Assembly (NCBI GenBank): GCA_965275915.1
Contig: CBDHYI010000007.1
Location: 2,046,001 to 2,110,000, forward strand
Direction of reading: 5' to 3'
Source of the DNA: JBDWFY01 sp965275915
GTDB lineage: Bacteria > Pseudomonadota > Alphaproteobacteria > Rhizobiales > Stappiaceae
Length of the DNA: 64,000 nucleotides
Shown here: positions 42,671-51,044 of the stretch, one piece after another
How positions within the stretch are numbered: the first letter of the stretch is position 1
How the letters are laid out: every line of letters begins with the position of its first letter
Made by a program: the position numbers and the translations under genes
The notes under the pieces: generated by a model
What the model saw: the letters and a program-made list of their open reading frames with translations, nothing else
Databases searched by the model: none
Told to the model about the DNA's origin: nothing

Positions 42671-43486
42671 TCATACCTGCAAAATCGAGGATACCAGAAG
42701 CTGTGTATAGGGTTCCTGCGGATCGTCCAGAACCTGATCGGTCAGACCGGTTTCCACCACTCTGCCGTGACGCATGACAATGATCCGGTGGGACAACAGC
42801 CGGGCGACGGCAAGGTCATGGGTGACGACAATGGCCGAGAGACCGAGGTCCATCACCAGTCCCCGCAAAAGGTCAAGCAACCGCGCCTGCACGGACACAT
42901 CCAAGCCTCCGGTCGGCTCATCCATAAAGATAAGCCGGGGTTGTGTCACAAGGTTCCGGGCAATTTGCAGGCGTTGCCGCATGCCGCCTGAAAAGGACCG
43001 GGGATCATCGTCAATCCGTTCCTCTTCAATCTCAACCCGTGTCAGCCAGCTTGTGGCTTCAGCGCGGATGTTGCCGTAGTGCCGCGCGCCGACGGCCATC
43101 AGGCGTTCGCCCACATTAGCGCCTGCGGACACGGTCATGCGCAGACCGTCGGCCGGATTTTGATGAACAAAGCCCCAATCCGTGCGCATCAGGAACCGTC
43201 GTTCGGCTTCCCCGAGCTGGAACAGATTGCGCATCGTTCCGTCACGCATGCGGTATTCTATAGCGCCGTGCGTCGGTGCCTGACGGGTCGATAAGCTGTT
43301 GAGCAGCGTGGTCTTGCCCGATCCGCTTTCGCCCACAACCGCCATCACCTCACCGGGCCACAGTTCAAAACTGACATCCTGACAGCCAATCCGGTCGCCG
43401 TAAAAGCGCGTGACATTGCTGGCCCGCAGGATCGGCTCATCATCCGGGTTTACCTGACTGATTTGGAAGTTGGCTGCGTCGCTCAT
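42671..43486 (-). CDS. phnK: C-P lyase ABC-type subunit PhnK
   Basis: A 271-residue ATPase domain. Walker A GESGSGKTTLLNSL, signature FSGGMRQRLQIARNL and Walker B IFMDEPTGGLDVSVQ are intact. PhnK docks on PhnJ in the C-P lyase core complex. It overlaps phnJ by 4 bases. Confidence 0.94.
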   Translation of the reverse strand: MSDAANFQISQVNPDDEPILRASNVTRFYGDRIGCQDVSFELWPGEVMAVVGESGSGKTTLLNSLSTRQAPTHGAIEYRMRDGTMRNLFQLGEAERRFLMRTDWGFVHQNPADGLRMTVSAGANVGERLMAVGARHYGNIRAEATSWLTRVEIEEERIDDDPRSFSGGMRQRLQIARNLVTQPRLIFMDEPTGGLDVSVQARLLDLLRGLVMDLGLSAIVVTHDLAVARLLSHRIIVMRHGRVVETGLTDQVLDDPQEPYTQLLVSSILQV

Positions 43487-44400
43487 TGGCTGATCTCCCG
43501 GCTGGCTGCAATCGGATCATGGCCACCAAGCGCGCCAATATGGCCGGCGTTCCGCCGCGCTTCGCAGAAATCGCTGTCAGAGCAGACGAACATGCGTTCG
43601 CCCGCATCATCCAGAATCACCTCGTCAAGATAAACGCCTTCAGCGCCGCACAAGGCGCACGGCTCGTCCCAATGCTGAATCTCAAACGGATGATCGTCAA
43701 AATCGAGACTGATGACTTTCGTATATGGCGGGATCGCGTAGATGCGCTTTTCCCGTCCGGCGCCAAACAATTGCAGGGCCGGCATCTGATCCATTTTCGG
43801 GTTGTCGAATTTGGGTGTCGGCGAGGGGTCCATCACATAACGATCCGCCACCATGACGGGATAGGCGTAAGTGGTGGCGATGTGACCGTGGCGGGCGATG
43901 TCTTCATAGAGCTTTACATGCATGAGCCCGTATTCGGACAGTGCATGCATTTTTCGGGTCTCCGTCTCCCTGGGTTCCAGAAACCGGAGAGGTTCGGGAA
44001 TCGGGACCTGATAGACCAGAACCTGATGTTCGCTCAGTGATACCTCCGGAATACGGTGCCGGGTCTGAATGACCGTTGCATCCTCGGTGGCTGTTGTTAC
44101 GGCAACCCCGGCGGTGCGCTCAAAGAATCCCCGAATGGCAACGGCATTCGTCGTATCGTCGGACCCCTGGTCAATGACTTTCAGTGTATCCAGGGGTCCC
44201 AGGACCGCCGCGGTGACCTGAACGCCCCCCGTTCCCCATCCGTAAGGCATGGGCATTTCGCGGCTGGCGAAGGGGACCTGATAACCCGGTATGGCGATGC
44301 CTTTGAGTATGGCACGCCGGATCATGCGTTTGGTCTGCTCGTCCAGATAGGCAAAATTATAGCCGTCTTCTTTCGCAGCTGTTTCCAAAAGCCCGCTCAT
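43483..44400 (-). CDS. phnJ: C-P lyase radical SAM subunit PhnJ
   Basis: A 305-residue protein and the catalytic core of C-P bond cleavage. Near the C-terminus lies the complete cysteine pattern C-x2-C-x21-C-x5-C (EPCALC to VCSDSDFC), which binds the 4Fe-4S cluster and provides the reactive Cys. GWGTGGVQVTAAVLG is the second strongly conserved block. The start at ATG 44400 overlaps the phnI stop by 4 bases (ATGA); an upstream extension to 44451 would lie inside phnI. Confidence 0.96.
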   Translation of the reverse strand: MSGLLETAAKEDGYNFAYLDEQTKRMIRRAILKGIAIPGYQVPFASREMPMPYGWGTGGVQVTAAVLGPLDTLKVIDQGSDDTTNAVAIRGFFERTAGVAVTTATEDATVIQTRHRIPEVSLSEHQVLVYQVPIPEPLRFLEPRETETRKMHALSEYGLMHVKLYEDIARHGHIATTYAYPVMVADRYVMDPSPTPKFDNPKMDQMPALQLFGAGREKRIYAIPPYTKVISLDFDDHPFEIQHWDEPCALCGAEGVYLDEVILDDAGERMFVCSDSDFCEARRNAGHIGALGGHDPIAASREISQ

Positions 44401-45503
44401 TCTGCAGCCTCGCTCACCAGGGACGTGTTTTGGGCGTGTTTTTCTTCCCACTCCCGTTTCAGTTTGTTGACCAGTTCCAGCTCAGCTTGAAAGTCGACAT
44501 AGTGGGGAAGCTTCAGATGTTCGACGAAACCGGTGGCCTGAACATTATCGGCATGGGAGAGAACAAATTCCTCGTCCTGTGCCGGTGCTGTCAGTTCTTC
44601 ACCCAGTTCCTGCCAGCGCAGGGCACGGTCCACCAGAGCCATCGACATTGCTTTTCGTTCGCAATGGCCGAATACGAGACCGTAACCCCGGGTAAATTGC
44701 GGCGCTGCTTTTGCAGATCCTTTGAACTGATTGACCATCTGGCATTCAGTGACGGTGATCCGGCCCAGGGTGATCGGAAAGCCAAGCTCCTCCGGGGTGA
44801 ATTCAAGCTCGATATCGCCCATGCGGATTTCACCGGCGAAAGGATGGGTCCGGGCATAGCCGCGCTGTGTCGAATATCCAAGGGCCAGAAGGAAGCCTTC
44901 ATCGCCTCGGGACAGGGCCTGAAGCCGGAGATCGCGGCCGGCGGGAAACGACAGCGGTTCCCGTGTCAGATCGCCGACTTTCCGGCGCCTCGGGGAGGTG
45001 TCTTCCGTCTCGATCAGCCCCTGCGCGCCGAGCAGATCGGTCACCTGGGGCATGTCCGAAGCTGCTTCCTCGCCGACGGCAACGTCTTCGACGTCATCAT
45101 CCTTCTGTTCGAAATCCAGCAGCCGATGCGTATAGTCGAAGGTCGGGCCGAGCAACTGTCCGCCGGGCAGATCTTTATAGGTCGCGGAAATACGGCGCTC
45201 CACCAGCATGGAAGCGGTGTCAACCGGTTCGGAATATCCGAAGCGCGGCAGGGTGGTGCGATAGGCCCTGACGAGAAAAATCGCTTCAATCAAGTCGCCA
45301 CGCGCCTGCTTAACAGCAAGAGCGGCCAGTTCGGTGTCGAACAGCGACCCTTCGCTCATGACGCGGGCGACACCGAGCGTCAATTGTTCAACGATCTGTT
45401 CGGTTCCCAGTGCCGGGACGCTTTTTGAGCCGCGCCGCTTCTTGGCCATCAGCTTGTGAGCGTTGCGGATCGCTTTTTCACCGCCTTTAACAGCAACGTA
45501 CAT
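44397..45503 (-). CDS. phnI: C-P lyase subunit PhnI
   Basis: A 368-residue core subunit, full length. With PhnG, H and L it couples methylphosphonate to the C1 of ATP's ribose, releasing adenine. The motifs YVAVKGGEKAIRNAH at the N-terminus and GYARTHPFAGEIRMGDIELE near residue 212 are typical. It begins 3 bases after phnH ends. Confidence 0.95.
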   Translation of the reverse strand: MYVAVKGGEKAIRNAHKLMAKKRRGSKSVPALGTEQIVEQLTLGVARVMSEGSLFDTELAALAVKQARGDLIEAIFLVRAYRTTLPRFGYSEPVDTASMLVERRISATYKDLPGGQLLGPTFDYTHRLLDFEQKDDDVEDVAVGEEAASDMPQVTDLLGAQGLIETEDTSPRRRKVGDLTREPLSFPAGRDLRLQALSRGDEGFLLALGYSTQRGYARTHPFAGEIRMGDIELEFTPEELGFPITLGRITVTECQMVNQFKGSAKAAPQFTRGYGLVFGHCERKAMSMALVDRALRWQELGEELTAPAQDEEFVLSHADNVQATGFVEHLKLPHYVDFQAELELVNKLKREWEEKHAQNTSLVSEAAE

Positions 45504-45506
45504 GGG

Positions 45507-46157
45507 TCATTCCTCCCGGGGCCGAATGGCGGTTGAACGGGGAAGAGCGGCAATTTCATCCTGACTTGCAAAAATAACATCGACACCAAGCGGAAACTGT
45601 GCGTGGTTGGAAATCATTTCAGGCCAGAAAAACTCCGGCAGCGGCCGGGCACCGAAAGACTGTTGCTGCTTGATGCCCGGTCCGGTCAGATACACGCCGG
45701 CCCGGTTGGACAGATTTTCAACGCCGATGATCAGCGTCGTTGACCGGTCGGGATATTCCGGTGTGCCGGTGTTGAAACTGCCTGGGGGGATCAGCGCGTC
45801 TTTGCCGCTAATAAGAGCGAAAGCGGCATCCTGCGGCAACTCGACGATCGGCGCTCCGGTGTGAAACCGCAGATAAGAAACCACCGTTTCGGATTTGGAA
45901 AGCGTGGCATCCAGCCAGAGCGGGGTATCAAAGTCGCATAATGTCAACACAACGCCGGCAAGGGGTGCGGTTAAAGGCGATGGCGGTTCAAGACCGTCAA
46001 GCTTCATTTTCTGAAGGCTTCCCGGTCGCGCCATTGCGTCCATGATGGATCGGAAAATCTGCTGAGACTGAAAAACCGGGTCGGCCAGACCGCGGCCGTT
46101 CTTCTTGTGAGACTGTCGGGATAGTGTATCCGGGGAATGCGGTGTCGCCGTGCTCAT
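45507..46157 (-). CDS. phnH: C-P lyase subunit PhnH
   Basis: A 216-residue subunit of the C-P lyase core. DPVFQSQQIFRSIMDAMARPG near residue 26 is its conserved N-terminal block, and FWPEMISNHAQFPLGVD near residue 174 marks the C-terminus. The ATG shares one base with the phnG stop (TGATG), consistent with coupled translation. Confidence 0.94.
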   Translation of the reverse strand: MSTATPHSPDTLSRQSHKKNGRGLADPVFQSQQIFRSIMDAMARPGSLQKMKLDGLEPPSPLTAPLAGVVLTLCDFDTPLWLDATLSKSETVVSYLRFHTGAPIVELPQDAAFALISGKDALIPPGSFNTGTPEYPDRSTTLIIGVENLSNRAGVYLTGPGIKQQQSFGARPLPEFFWPEMISNHAQFPLGVDVIFASQDEIAALPRSTAIRPREE

Positions 46158-46624
46158 CAATCGTCGCCCCTGACCATGGTAAAGAAGTCCACTTTCGTTG
46201 CGGCGGTTTCCCGGCGAACCTGGCGGTCCAGCTTCGCCTGCGCTTTTTCAAGCTGGGACAGAATGGTGTTTTCAACGTCCTGTTGACTGTCCGGTTGCTG
46301 CCAAAGACCATCAAAAAGCGCTGCGATGCGTGCCTTTGTGTGATTGCGGCCCAGAACATAGGCATATCCGGTCACGCCGGAGGCAAGGCCGACCACGCAT
46401 CGGGTTACGGTGGCCTCGCCCAGGTTGAAGGGAGCTCCCGATCCTCCGACCCGGCCGCGTGCCATGACAAGACCGGTTTCAGGCGGGCGGATATCCTGCC
46501 ATTCGGGTTTGTCCGGCCAGTCTTTCCAGAATGCAGCCAGCTGATCCGCATCGGCACCGGCAAGCAAACCCATGGCGCGCTGGCGCGCAGCGTGTTGATC
46601 CTGCGCTGTTTGATCGCTCTGCAT
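46157..46624 (-). CDS. phnG: C-P lyase subunit PhnG
   Basis: A 155-residue subunit. RPPETGLVMARGRVGGSGAP and NLGEATVTRCVV are conserved PhnG blocks, and the C-terminus DFFTMVRGDD is typical. ATG 46624 follows AGAGGA by 6 bases; a longer frame to 46666 lacks this. It is the first gene of phnGHIJKL, DUF1045, phnM and phnN, all on one strand. Its promoter region carries a PhnF-type palindrome and a Pho box. Confidence 0.93.
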   Translation of the reverse strand: MQSDQTAQDQHAARQRAMGLLAGADADQLAAFWKDWPDKPEWQDIRPPETGLVMARGRVGGSGAPFNLGEATVTRCVVGLASGVTGYAYVLGRNHTKARIAALFDGLWQQPDSQQDVENTILSQLEKAQAKLDRQVRRETAATKVDFFTMVRGDD

Positions 46625-46744
46625 CGTGTGTCCTCTTTCATGTGCAGTGCTCTGCAATGAGCCCACACCCCACGCTCGCGTCTCTCAGTCTGGATTTCCG
46701 GATCTGAAAAACGGTTCCCGCATTGCGCAACCTATAGAGCTTCA

Positions 46745-46780
46745 AAATATATTTGTCTAGTTGTTTAGACAAATATATTT
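46745..46780. promoter_or_regulatory. 15-bp perfect inverted repeat, candidate PhnF operator
   Basis: The arms AAATATATTTGTCTA (46745-46759) and TAGACAAATATATTT (46766-46780) are exact reverse complements with a 6-base spacer. The inner TGTCTA/TAGACA halves fit HutC/PhnF-type GntR operators. The site lies between phnG and phnF, 37 bases before the phnF start, and would be downstream of the Pho box for transcription toward phnG. Confidence 0.75.
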
Positions 46781-46805
46781 CTTGGCAAGTTTGTAAACTT
46801 TCTTC

Positions 46806-46823
46806 ATGACAGTGGCATGACTG
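46806..46823 (-). promoter_or_regulatory. Pho box (PhoB-binding direct repeat)
   Basis: On the minus strand the sequence reads CAGTCAT-GCCA-CTGTCAT, two 7-base direct repeats spaced by 4 bases, one base away from the consensus CTGTCAT-N4-CTGTCAT. It points toward phnG, with a TACAAA hexamer about 10 bases downstream that could serve as the -10. The second repeat coincides with the start codon of phnF on the other strand. Confidence 0.7.
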
Positions 46824-47551
46824 ATGAACTGACTATGGACCGCGGTTCCGGCGTGGCTCTTTGGCGTCAGATCGCCGAGAAAATGCGGTCGGAAATCGTC
46901 TCGGGGCAATTTCCGGAAGGCACCCGGTTGCCGACGGAGAAAGATCTGGCGGAGCGGTTTGGCGTCAATCGCCATACGGTGCGCCGATCAATTGCCGCTC
47001 TGACCCAGTCCGGTCTGCTGAGGGCCGACCAGGGCAGGGGGACGTTCGTGGCAACCAGTCTGATTCGGTATCCAATTGGTCCCCGGACTCGTTTCAGCGA
47101 GATCATTGCTGGCCAGTCTCAGGAATTTGGCGGACGACTGGTTGCCTCCGCCCACGAGGAGGCGGATATTTTTCTGGCTGAGCAGTTGAGTGTCACGCCC
47201 GGAACAATGCTTGTCCGACTGGACACACTCAATGTTGTCGACGGCGCCCCATTGACATTGGCCAATAACTGGTTTGAGCAGGCGCGTTTTCCCAGACTTG
47301 TCGCCGATTATGCGGAGACAGGCTCAATCACACAGGCGCTCGCAGCCGCCGGTGTGACGGATTATCGCCGCAAGGAAACCCGGATCACGGCTGAAATCGT
47401 CGATGTGCAGGATGCCGCGCTTCTGGAGCTGGCTCCTGACCAGCCTGTCATGGTCGTCGAGGCTGTCAACGTCGATACCAATGAACGGCCAAACCATTTT
47501 ACGCGCGGCCGGATCGCTGCGTCCCGCGTGAAACTGATTGTTGAGAGCTGA
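46817..47551 (+). CDS. phnF: GntR-family phosphonate regulator PhnF
   Basis: A 244-residue HutC-subfamily regulator. The winged helix lies at residues about 12-78 (LWRQIAEKMRSEIVSGQ, LPTEKDLAERFGVNRHTVRR, LRADQGRGTFV), and a UTRA effector domain follows (EQLSVTPGTMLVRLDTLN, RGRIAASRVKLIVES). It probably represses the divergent phn operon through the palindrome at 46745. ATG 46817 lies inside the Pho box and has no clear ribosome-binding site; ATG 46835 is an in-frame alternative. Confidence 0.92.
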   Translation: MTDELTMDRGSGVALWRQIAEKMRSEIVSGQFPEGTRLPTEKDLAERFGVNRHTVRRSIAALTQSGLLRADQGRGTFVATSLIRYPIGPRTRFSEIIAGQSQEFGGRLVASAHEEADIFLAEQLSVTPGTMLVRLDTLNVVDGAPLTLANNWFEQARFPRLVADYAETGSITQALAAAGVTDYRRKETRITAEIVDVQDAALLELAPDQPVMVVEAVNVDTNERPNHFTRGRIAASRVKLIVES

Positions 47552-47601
47552 TTATTCGCCGGCACGGAGGTGCGGCAGAAAATAGTGACCACTGGAACGG
47601 A

Positions 47602-47634
47602 AAAGCCGCGCAAGGTCTTCCGCGCGGCTTTGAA
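47602..47634 (+). terminator. bidirectional terminator between phnF and the next gene
   Basis: A 9-bp stem (AAAGCCGCG 47602-47610, CGCGGCTTT 47623-47631) lies between the convergent genes phnF and 47680-48015. T residues end the stem on both strands, but the runs are short. Confidence 0.65.
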
Positions 47635-47679
47635 AATCAGAGCGTGTCTTGTTTGCGCCCGATCATTTGATGGCGTGAA

Positions 47680-48015
47680 CTACCGATTCGGATAATACCG
47701 TCCCGGTCGGCCTTGCGGATACGGGGCGTAATTGACCTGCGGGGCTTCATAAACCGGTTGCACGCCAATCCATACCCTGACGCCGTTCTCGTAAGAGGGG
47801 CGGAACGTGTTGCGCATGTACCAGGCATGATATTCGGTGACCCCGTTTCCGATAACGCGCGGCAGGTTCTGCGGCGAACCGTCGACGAGTCCGTCATGGT
47901 GATATCGTTTGGAATCAACCGTGATGATACGGTACTCGGACGCGAGTGCGGATCCTGCCACAGTCAGCGAGAGTGAGATCAGAGAGAGCCTGGCAAGTTG
48001 AGTTAAAGCGGTCAT
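47680..48015 (-). CDS. small secreted protein of unknown function
   Basis: A 111-residue protein with a signal peptide (LISLSLTVAGSALA). The mature part contains DSKRYHHDGLVDGSP and ends in a Pro/Tyr-rich tail (YAPYPQGRPGRYYPNR). I do not recognise a family. It stands alone between the phnF terminator and the CYTH-CHAD gene. Confidence 0.6.
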   Translation of the reverse strand: MTALTQLARLSLISLSLTVAGSALASEYRIITVDSKRYHHDGLVDGSPQNLPRVIGNGVTEYHAWYMRNTFRPSYENGVRVWIGVQPVYEAPQVNYAPYPQGRPGRYYPNR

Positions 48016-48125
48016 GGCATAGCCTTTGTTCCAAGGGTGGTCCCTGCCGCCGCCAACAGGATATGTAATCTTAATATAGTGTTAAGAGGATCACAAGTCT
48101 ATGAAAACAATAGATGATCTTCGCT

Positions 48126-49694
48126 TTACCGTTTCTCTTTCCAGAACCTTTTTTCCGATGCGGTCTCCTGCCAAAGCTGTGTTGCATGGCCCCAACTGAC
48201 TGCCGCCTGAGCCTGGTGCCAGCCAAGAACAAAGCCGGCGGCACGTTCTTTTGCGTTTCGCTTTGAGGTGCGTGGTTCAATCAGTTCGGGTATTTTTTCC
48301 GCCATCGCGACATCGTTCAGATAACCGAACATATCCTGTAGGTTCCTGAGTTTCTTCAGGAACGGTTTGGCATCGCTTTTGTCGTAAAGGGGAAGAAAAA
48401 ACTCAATCGCGTATCTGAGTTTTTTCAGATCCTTGCGCATTGTATGGCGTTCCTCGATTGAGAGGTCCTCAAGCCGGCGCGCATGTTTTGCGACCCGTTT
48501 CCAGCATTTTTGCAGGGCTGTTTTCGCAAGCCTGTCGATCGGCGATGTGAGTTGTTTTTCCTGATCCGCCGCCAGAGAGCGGCGCCAGCCTTGTGTTTCC
48601 GTATAGTGCCCGAGCGTCAGGAGAAACCGGCGGAAGCGCGTCCCGGACAGAAGATCCCTGGCGCTGGTTTGTGCAACAGTCCCCTTTTTCTTGACGCTCT
48701 CAATCAGCGCGGCGAGATCAATCGAGACCGGGGCATGGGGTTCACACGGCTCGATGATGTCTTCGATGAGAACATCCAGATCCCGCAGATCGCCGACGAT
48801 GGCGGCGATTTCGCGGGCTTCGTTATTCAGATGGGAGGCAATGTCGGGATCAAGAAGAGACTTGAAGAGTTTCAGGGCGCTCCGCAATCGCCGCAACCCG
48901 ACACGCAGCTGATGCGGACCCTCCGGATCGTCGCCATCGAGGGTTGCGTAAGCGTTCTGGATAATCTGTCTCAAGCAGGAACGAAGAATGGTCTGCAGAG
49001 CATGCTCCGTGCTGTCCTGATCCGTCAGAGCGACTTTTCCCGCTTTCTTTGGCAGAGTTTCAGCGGGAGCGCCGTGTTTCGCCAGTTGATACCCTTGTGC
49101 CGCTTTGCTCATTGAAGAAAAACGCCAGGGCTCATCCGCCAGAACCGTGTCGGCCAGTTCGTAAAGCGCGCCAAGATCGCCGCTTTTCAGCTCCAGCTCG
49201 ATTTCGGACAAATCGTGCTCGGCAGTGCCGGCGATAACTTTGCCTCTGTCAAAAGCGACTTCGATCTCGGCTTTCTGATCATTTGTGAGAATGCGGGTCA
49301 GGCGCTGGATTTGCGTTTCAAAAACCGGCTTGATCGGCGCTTCGCCAATCAGGCGTTTGATCAGTTTTCGGAACTGGGCATCGTATATGGCGTCGATATC
49401 GGGATTGGGGCCGGAGACGGTTGCTTCAAACTCCCGGGGTTTTGACAGGCCGCCGGTCAGGGCGGTTCCGATCTTGACCGTCTGAATCCAGGCGCGGCCG
49501 ACCTGTCTGACCCGAAACGAGATCCCTTCACTTTTCAGGACAAGGTCGGACGTGTCGAAATAGATTGATCGCAGATTTAGTGTGGTTGCGCGCGCCTTTT
49601 GCTTCAGCGTCGTGATTTTCCTGGTGCGCAGTCGCGATATGCTTGCTTCAGGAACCGCAAATTTGAGTTCGATCTCGAGCGACTTTGCAGACAT
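48126..49694 (-). CDS. CYTH and CHAD domain protein (probable inorganic triphosphatase)
   Basis: A 522-residue protein. The N-terminal CYTH domain (residues 5-205) begins with the ExExK signature (LEIELKF) and contains SIYFDTSD and ELELKSGD. The C-terminal CHAD domain (about 235-500) is helical and rich in His and basic residues (HQLRVGLRRLRSALK; HTMRKDLKKLRYAIEFF), suited to bind polyphosphate. The same architecture is found in the E. coli triphosphatase YgiF. A role in polyphosphate metabolism is inferred. Confidence 0.88.
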   Translation of the reverse strand: MSAKSLEIELKFAVPEASISRLRTRKITTLKQKARATTLNLRSIYFDTSDLVLKSEGISFRVRQVGRAWIQTVKIGTALTGGLSKPREFEATVSGPNPDIDAIYDAQFRKLIKRLIGEAPIKPVFETQIQRLTRILTNDQKAEIEVAFDRGKVIAGTAEHDLSEIELELKSGDLGALYELADTVLADEPWRFSSMSKAAQGYQLAKHGAPAETLPKKAGKVALTDQDSTEHALQTILRSCLRQIIQNAYATLDGDDPEGPHQLRVGLRRLRSALKLFKSLLDPDIASHLNNEAREIAAIVGDLRDLDVLIEDIIEPCEPHAPVSIDLAALIESVKKKGTVAQTSARDLLSGTRFRRFLLTLGHYTETQGWRRSLAADQEKQLTSPIDRLAKTALQKCWKRVAKHARRLEDLSIEERHTMRKDLKKLRYAIEFFLPLYDKSDAKPFLKKLRNLQDMFGYLNDVAMAEKIPELIEPRTSKRNAKERAAGFVLGWHQAQAAVSWGHATQLWQETASEKRFWKEKR

Positions 49695-49811
49695 TATTTG
49701 ACGAACATCCTTCCTGTTTTCATTTTATGTGAAGCCGCTTTGTAAGCGATTATGGGGAGATATAAACGATAAGCACAGGATTAATCTGGGTTATCGGCCA
49801 CTAAAGGCCAG

Positions 49812-50384
49812 TTATTCTTCAAGAGATTTTTCGGCATTTGCCATTGCAGCCTGCAATTGCGGCAAAAAGCGCCAGATTTCCCGGTTCAGGCGCACCAGCC
49901 GATTAATGGTGTTGCTGATTTCCTTCAGGCGGCGATCATCAATTTCCTTGAGTTCTCCGAAGGAGATGGAGTTTCCCCGCATCTGGACGCGCATCGATTG
50001 CGTATGTGTGATGTCGCCCGCTTCGTTGACCTTGAACATGCTGTGGTTGAACTCATTTCGGATCTTGGTGCATTCGTTGAAAACACGAATGATCCGGCGC
50101 AGTTCCTTGTTGAGATCTTCCTCGGTAAGTTTGGCTCTGGCCAGCCGTTCAACCAGTTCCACGCGTGCCCTCGTCGTGTTCAGCGTGGCGAAAATAATGG
50201 CTGCAGACGTCTCATCGGTCCCCATCAGCGCCATGATGATGTAGATAAACATGCTCTCATTGTTAGACCAGCAATATGAGATGTTGCCCATCAATCCCAG
50301 AATGAGTTTCCGGCGACCTGCTTTCTCGTGCGAAATCGCATCCAGATTTTCAAAATCAGGGCTGGGCGGGATGTTCCTGTTCAT
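49812..50384 (-). CDS. conserved protein with an R-x4-H HEPN-like motif
   Basis: A 190-residue, mainly helical protein. KIRNEFNHS places Arg 109, Asn 110 and His 114 in the R-N-x3-H pattern typical of HEPN domains, many of which are RNases of defence or toxin-antitoxin systems. A hydrophobic helix lies at about 44-55 (SMFIYIIMALMG). ATG 50384 was chosen because the longer frame upstream runs antisense through the gene at 50577 with shadow-like composition. No antitoxin-type partner follows on the same strand. Function unknown; the motif is seen, the RNase role is inferred. Confidence 0.65.
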   Translation of the reverse strand: MNRNIPPSPDFENLDAISHEKAGRRKLILGLMGNISYCWSNNESMFIYIIMALMGTDETSAAIIFATLNTTRARVELVERLARAKLTEEDLNKELRRIIRVFNECTKIRNEFNHSMFKVNEAGDITHTQSMRVQMRGNSISFGELKEIDDRRLKEISNTINRLVRLNREIWRFLPQLQAAMANAEKSLEE

Positions 50385-50576
50385 TCGGTATCCTGAGACA
50401 AAACTGCATTCGAAAAGGTACGATACCATCATACCGGTCGTTGAGCGGCATTCCTCTGATGGTTCAGCAAATTGTTGCAAAACGTTCTTCGCCGCGTTGC
50501 AAAGTCTACAGGCGGACGTCTTCGGGATAAACAGTTCCCCGGCCGAGGCATTCGGGCGGAAAAAAGGTTTTGAAAG

Positions 50577-51044
50577 ATGTTGGATTGGTGCAGAGCGCGG
50601 AAGGCCGGCGATCTCGCTGTTGCGGCGATCAAGCCGTATCTGGCCTATTCCGGTTCCCGGATCGGGCAGGGCTCCGTCAAGGGCTTTCATCCATATGTCG
50701 TCGGTTTTCTGGGCATGCTGATAACCCTTGTTGCGCGTCACCGTTATCCATCGATCGGTACACGGGCAGTGGGTCATGTCCAGAGCCGGGCATGGGCCGA
50801 ACTCACCCAAACGGGCGCGGATCTGATCGGTCAGGAGATCAGTTTTCTGAGTGCGAATGAAGATGCGGACTTTCAGGCCGGATGCATGAGCGCGCAGACA
50901 TTTTTTGACGAGGTTCTTCGGGTTGAACTTGATCGCTGCGGCTTGGAGGATGTCCGAACAGTCGCGCCGGTTCAATCCGACCGGCTGTCTTTGGAAACGC
51001 AGGCCCTGGAGCGCTGGGTTGCTTTGTTTGAATGTGGCTTCTAG
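50577..51044 (+). CDS. hypothetical protein
   Basis: A 155-residue protein beginning MLDWCRARKAGDLAVAAIKP with one moderately hydrophobic stretch (YVVGFLGMLITLVARH). AAAGG lies 11 bases upstream of the ATG. Composition is normal for a coded protein, and the antisense frame looks like a shadow. It diverges from the HEPN-motif gene across 190 bases. I recognise no family. Confidence 0.55.
   Translation: MLDWCRARKAGDLAVAAIKPYLAYSGSRIGQGSVKGFHPYVVGFLGMLITLVARHRYPSIGTRAVGHVQSRAWAELTQTGADLIGQEISFLSANEDADFQAGCMSAQTFFDEVLRVELDRCGLEDVRTVAPVQSDRLSLETQALERWVALFECGF

Noticed and set aside
44430..45428. Plus-strand open frame of 332 residues
   Set aside because: Antisense of phnI, which is certain from motifs and operon overlap.
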